A stretch of DNA of 64,000 nucleotides, taken from positions 24,924,001-24,988,000 of the forward strand of contig CM114275.1 of NCBI GenBank assembly GCA_050084515.1. Direction: 5' to 3'. The DNA comes from Blasia pusilla (Eukaryota; Marchantiophyta; Marchantiopsida; Blasiales). The translations under genes were made by a program, and so were the position numbers. The notes beneath the pieces are model-generated. The model did no database searches, had not been told where the DNA came from, and worked only from the letters and a program-made list of their open reading frames with translations. Positions 58,981-64,000 of this stretch are shown piece by piece (the first letter of the stretch is position 1; each line of letters opens with the position of its first letter).

Positions 58981-59356
58981 TTGGAGGAGACCCAATTATC
59001 AACTAAGAAGACGATTATATAATCTCGACTTACATACATGAATTTATTTTTGTATGTGTGTGAATCTATATTTATCGGAAAAATTAATATTATAGATATA
59101 AGCATAAGAAGTTCACTTTGACCAAGTGAACCTCTTGTGGTTAATGCTCCCGGAACGTGAGGTCGCCGCAAAAACTAGTTGGTTTGGAAACCCGTTTCCT
59201 ACGATAAAGAATGCGTCGAATAGTTAAGAGACCTGCTAACCTATAGACGGTAAAAATCACTCCGGTAGACCTGGTAACGGAGAGAAACGAAGGGTACGGG
59301 TCGGACACCGTAACCGCGGATAGAGCGCGGCCGGGTATGGAAAAACCGCGGACACG
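58981..59356. other. Intergenic DNA upstream of calmodulin
   Basis: AT-rich to about 59140, then increasingly GC-rich. No gene recognised. Confidence 0.5.
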
Positions 59357-59384
59357 GTGCGGGCACCATATTTGGTGCCCGCAC
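59357..59384. repeat. 12-bp perfect hairpin upstream of calmodulin
   Basis: GTGCGGGCACCA, loop TATT, then TGGTGCCCGCAC. Confidence 0.8.
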
Positions 59385-60569
<1,185 letters not shown>

Positions 60570-61193
60570 TTTTGACAACCCGCCTTCTCTCGATGTTAAG
60601 GGCTTCATGCCTCCCCCTGCCTCGAAGGGAAAGACCAGACCTGGGAGTTTTTCGTTGGTTTGGTTGCGGCGAGTTGTAGGAGTCGCCGTGTTCCCTTTCT
60701 TTGTGCATGCATCGCTTTCGTTGTCTTTTAATCTCTTTTTGAGCCAATCTCACTCCTTTTACCCCTCCTCTAATGCTAGGAGATGTGGGACAGGGCTGCC
60801 CTTCATTTACACATCTGTCCTCGGTTGTCGTTAGACGGCTTGCGTTTCTGTAATCTCTCCTGACTGCCGCATGTCAAAGGTATACTCCGTAAATAGTTTT
60901 CCATTTACCGGTTCCCGAACTGTGACAACCAACTGTACACGTATTTAAAAAGTCAATATTCATGGATGTTGCTTACAGTGGTTGGTAGTTTCAAGTACTT
61001 GGTAGTTGTAAGTACAGTAGAAAGCAGGATGAAGCCGTTAAGTTTGCAGTGATATCACCGTGAGGATGCATCGGAGCGACCGTTCTATCTTTTGATGAAA
61101 ATGTGTAGTAGATGCATTCTCAAGGATGCAATCCGAGTGGATTTGGAAGTACTCGAGTGAGAAGACGTTCTCTGCTGATCGGTACTCAATAAA
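60570..61193 (+). terminator. Calmodulin 3' UTR with candidate poly(A) signal
   Basis: Non-coding sequence follows the stop codon, with T-rich stretches at 60715-60770. AATAAA occurs at 61188-61193. Whether this or an earlier variant signal is used cannot be told from sequence. Confidence 0.3.
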
Positions 61194-63725
61194 ATTGAGT
61201 CCAAATTCGCCTCCATTTGTACGGGTGTTTAATCGGCGTAGAGAACTTCATGGTACTGGCTCATCCTATTTGGATGTTTTGATGTTGTGATGTTTCCCAT
61301 TAATACTGCCACGGTTCTCAAAATTATTTAAGTGTCATGTACAACTCCGGCAATTGTAATTGACCTTCGGAAGGTCACTAAATATGTCGTCCTGGAGGTC
61401 CTACACCCACACGGAACCACGGAAACTCTGTGTCGGACTTATCAACATGTGGGGCAAGTGCAGTTCACGCGAAGTATCGAGGCATAGGAGTATTTAAGGA
61501 AGCTTCTGCTCACACGCTTTGCTTTGGAGGCTATGGTTTGGTGATCATTTATTCCACGCGGTTTCAATCATATCGCTTATACCGTGCCCCTTAAGCTGCT
61601 GGTACCATCAGTTCTCTACTTCGCGCAGTGTCCGAGTTCATGTCACTGCCGGTTGCAGATGCGTGGAGCAGTGTACCGCTTCCTACGTTAAGGCCTAGGA
61701 CATACCTGTAGAGTCTACATGTGCGGCCATCCATTTGGTGCGGTAGGATCAGGTAGCTCGGCTGGATCCGACAAACCCCGTAGTTCCGACGCCGGATGGT
61801 TTATTCAATCCGTCAACGGTACAATAATACAGTTTAGGGAATTCGTCGGAACAAGGAGAAGCTTAGGTACGAAACTCTTCGCTATCTACGAGATTTATCA
61901 GGCAATTTACCCCAGCTGCGTCACGCCGTGAGATCCACTAGGGGCTGTCTGAAAGCAGCCCTCAGTGAACTAGGGCGTCGAACTTGCTGCTACGCGTTTT
62001 AGAGCCTCACGGGCGTAAAGTAGACGTTCTTCCTGGAGCCAATCGAGACGCTACCGACTCCAAGTTCCCTGGGTCGGCGCTTGTAGTCACACAATGAGAA
62101 ACGAACCCGGAGCACCTGCCCGCACTGGTCATGTGGTACACATCTGTTCTCAAGAAGTGGGACTACCGAATTTTCCCTGCTCAATCCTCCAGAATGATGT
62201 CACGATGCGAATCGCTCCCTCATGATGTCCTCACATCTCCGCGCAACTGCTGATCTCCTCAACAGATCCGCAATCTTCGGGAGTAAAACGCCGTGAGCTG
62301 TCACAGCCCTAAGTGACGCAACTGTGATGAGCCACGTCGGGAGACGTGAGTTTGGACAAGTGCGACGGCTGGCCTCATGACAAGAAAAGATCTTTAGCAG
62401 GCGCCTGTATCCACTTCGTACGTGCTGGGGATTGATTCGATCGCCCCTCGAGCGAAACAATTGTCACCTAAGGTTAGAGTGAAGCGTTCCTAAGGCCAAG
62501 AGAAACACAGAGACGTATAATGCACTTCAAACACTTCAAACAGCACGTTCCATGCACGTTCGATCCAACTGACTCCCCCTCCGCTCCCGCCCCCGCGATT
62601 CCTACTCCTTCCATCTCCTAAGCATCTCTCCCACAAGACAACCATCGCACTCTGCTCCGTCGCTTCGAGCTTGCCCGTGTCCTCTCCACGGGACTGATTT
62701 CCCCGACTGCGCTTCCTTGTTCAGGACTGACTTCCCATCTGCTCCGATCGCACGCCTTGCTCCGCGTCCTGTAGCCCTCCCGACTCACGGATCACCACAG
62801 GGCTCCGGCAGCGGAACGCAGGCCATGCGCTTCTGGCAGATCCAGAGGCCACAGGCGACGTTGTGTTGCAGCCTCGACTCTCCGGAGTGCGAGCGATCTC
62901 CGGAAAGGATGCACTCCAGTCGCGACTGAGACAACCCTATCCCACCACCAATAACATCTATCCCTTCTCTAACAGCTACCGCCTCTCGGAATGCGTACCC
63001 ATTCTAATCCGTGCGTGTCGCGAAACGCTCGGGTCCGAACAAAATACACCCACAAGATTCCCGTGAACGAGTCCACTCAAACGAAGTGCACACGTATGAA
63101 ATGAAACGGTGCATGGGAAATAAACACCAAGAATCTTTGCGATGAGGCCTTGTACTTTCGAGCATTACTCGCGAAACGAGCAAGATTTGCGTGAACTCCA
63201 CACACTCGAAACAAAGCGGCAAAGTGCTCATTTCCTAATAAATGAAACTGCTCAGTAAACGTGAAGGATAGTTCTACGTAGTAAGTACATCCCCTCTTCA
63301 TAGAAGTAGATTCTCTTCATAGGCCAGTTGCGGCCTTCGGCCCAAGCTCTGGGGAGTTTTTTTGGCGGGAACCCGCTAGAAACCGGTAATTTTGTCAGTA
63401 CGACGGTTTTTTAGAAATTCTTGTCGGGAAAAAAAGGTTGATATTTCTGAAGGCGGAAAATTTCTGAGACTTTTATTTTTTTCCGGTGATTATCCGAAAT
63501 TAAAAAATTTCCCCTGCAGATTTCATAAACTTGAGACAACCCCGGCCAATTTTCGGCAGCCAAAAATGTTAACCGGCTAAACTTTTTTTTCCCACTTGCA
63601 AATTTCACCTTTACTCTCTCGTTCTCCTAGCAATTTCCTACCCTCCTCTATGTTCCATGTTTCCAATTCCCACTTTCATGATCCATCTCCTTGAGTCCCT
63701 CCTCTTTCTTCCTTTCTGTAACCCA
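61194..63725. other. Intergenic DNA of balanced composition, no gene recognised
   Basis: Frames of up to 86 codons on both strands (for example 61719-61931 + and 62200-62460 -) lack known domains. 62560-62900 is C-rich and could be a promoter or UTR of an unseen gene, but nothing proves it. Confidence 0.4.
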
Positions 63726-63805
63726 CATTCAATATCCTTGGCAGGAATTGAACCTGGCCGGGCCTCCACCTAATCGGGAGCCAAGGATCCTACCCCTTCA
63801 AAATA
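63726..63805 (-). mobile_element. tRNA-derived SINE remnant
   Basis: Read on the - strand, it contains GGGGTAGGATCCTTGGC (A-box-like), then a TGGAGGCCCGG segment and CCAGGTTCAATTCCTG, a T-arm/B-box-like sequence. This order and spacing resemble the tRNA-like head of plant SINEs. It is too short and unpaired for a working tRNA. The body and tail were not delimited. Confidence 0.4.
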
Positions 63806-64000
63806 CATTAAAGATTTTAAAAAAATCTTCAATGGATTATAAAAGGGATCTCTCACATCTCTCTTCCCACTACCTAAGCATTTGAAATTGGTGCACTTGG
63901 AGAATTCTCTAGAGTTGCAGCCTCTATTGGATTATTGTTATCATTCACATATCTCTCCGGATTAGAATACACATATCTACAATTAGCAGAATTTTTCCAA
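63806..64000. other. AT-rich sequence at the window edge
   Basis: Nothing recognised. Confidence 0.5.

Noticed and set aside
63726-63805. Possible - strand tRNA gene
   Set aside because: The T-arm-like and A-box-like parts are present, but the cloverleaf is incomplete and too short; a SINE remnant fits better.

Overview
This window looks like nuclear DNA of a land plant with a large, repeat-rich genome, probably a seed-free lineage. Only two genes look intact and host-like, and both are spliced. COX10 (haem O synthase, 7 exons, 15661-18364) and a calmodulin gene (2 exons, 59751-60569) lie on the + strand about 41 kb apart. Calmodulin has Ser where seed-plant calmodulins usually have Cys26. 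Together with the repeat content this hints at a bryophyte, lycophyte or fern, but I cannot name a species.

Most of the rest is decayed mobile DNA. The dominant component is one family of Ty3/gypsy-type retrotransposons, present as element 1 (22844-31725), element 2 (42764-53022), a truncated element 3 (about 56630-58980), an integrase-to-3'-end fragment (9045-12860) and solo terminal-repeat units (2662-3309; 22631-32260, split by element 1). Read together, the copies encode gag with two zinc knuckles, a protease, a DNMT3-like C5 cytosine DNA methyltransferase, reverse transcriptase, RNase H, a DDE integrase and a C-terminal PHD finger. So the family carried both a DNA-methylation writer and a potential histone reader. 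Every copy is broken by stops, frameshifts, deletions and later insertions.

The ends of this family are unusual. Element 1 reads alpha - coding region - beta - alpha - beta, where alpha is about 367 bp and beta about 106 bp. This is not a plain LTR - coding - LTR layout. The 9-12.9 kb fragment repeats the beta-alpha-beta 3' end, and the solo units are alpha-beta. Thirteen bases at the alpha/internal junction are the exact complement of a site inside alpha, which suggests self-primed reverse transcription.

Other layers: a second LTR family (a solo LTR at 9788-10795 and a truncated element at 46457-48010); a LINE fragment embedded in a GA microsatellite (11994-12677, - strand); a PIF/Harbinger element with convergent transposase and Myb-like ORFs (about 36600-39190); a possible CACTA end (39358); two hAT-type MITEs with 8-bp target duplications (21495-22098 and 58588-58852), the second inside PHD-finger codons; a tRNA-derived SINE remnant near the right edge; long GA/CT arrays; and several strong hairpins. 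I saw no rRNA, intact tRNA, CRISPR array or organellar sequence. All coordinates come from reading by eye, so repeat boundaries may be off by a few bases.
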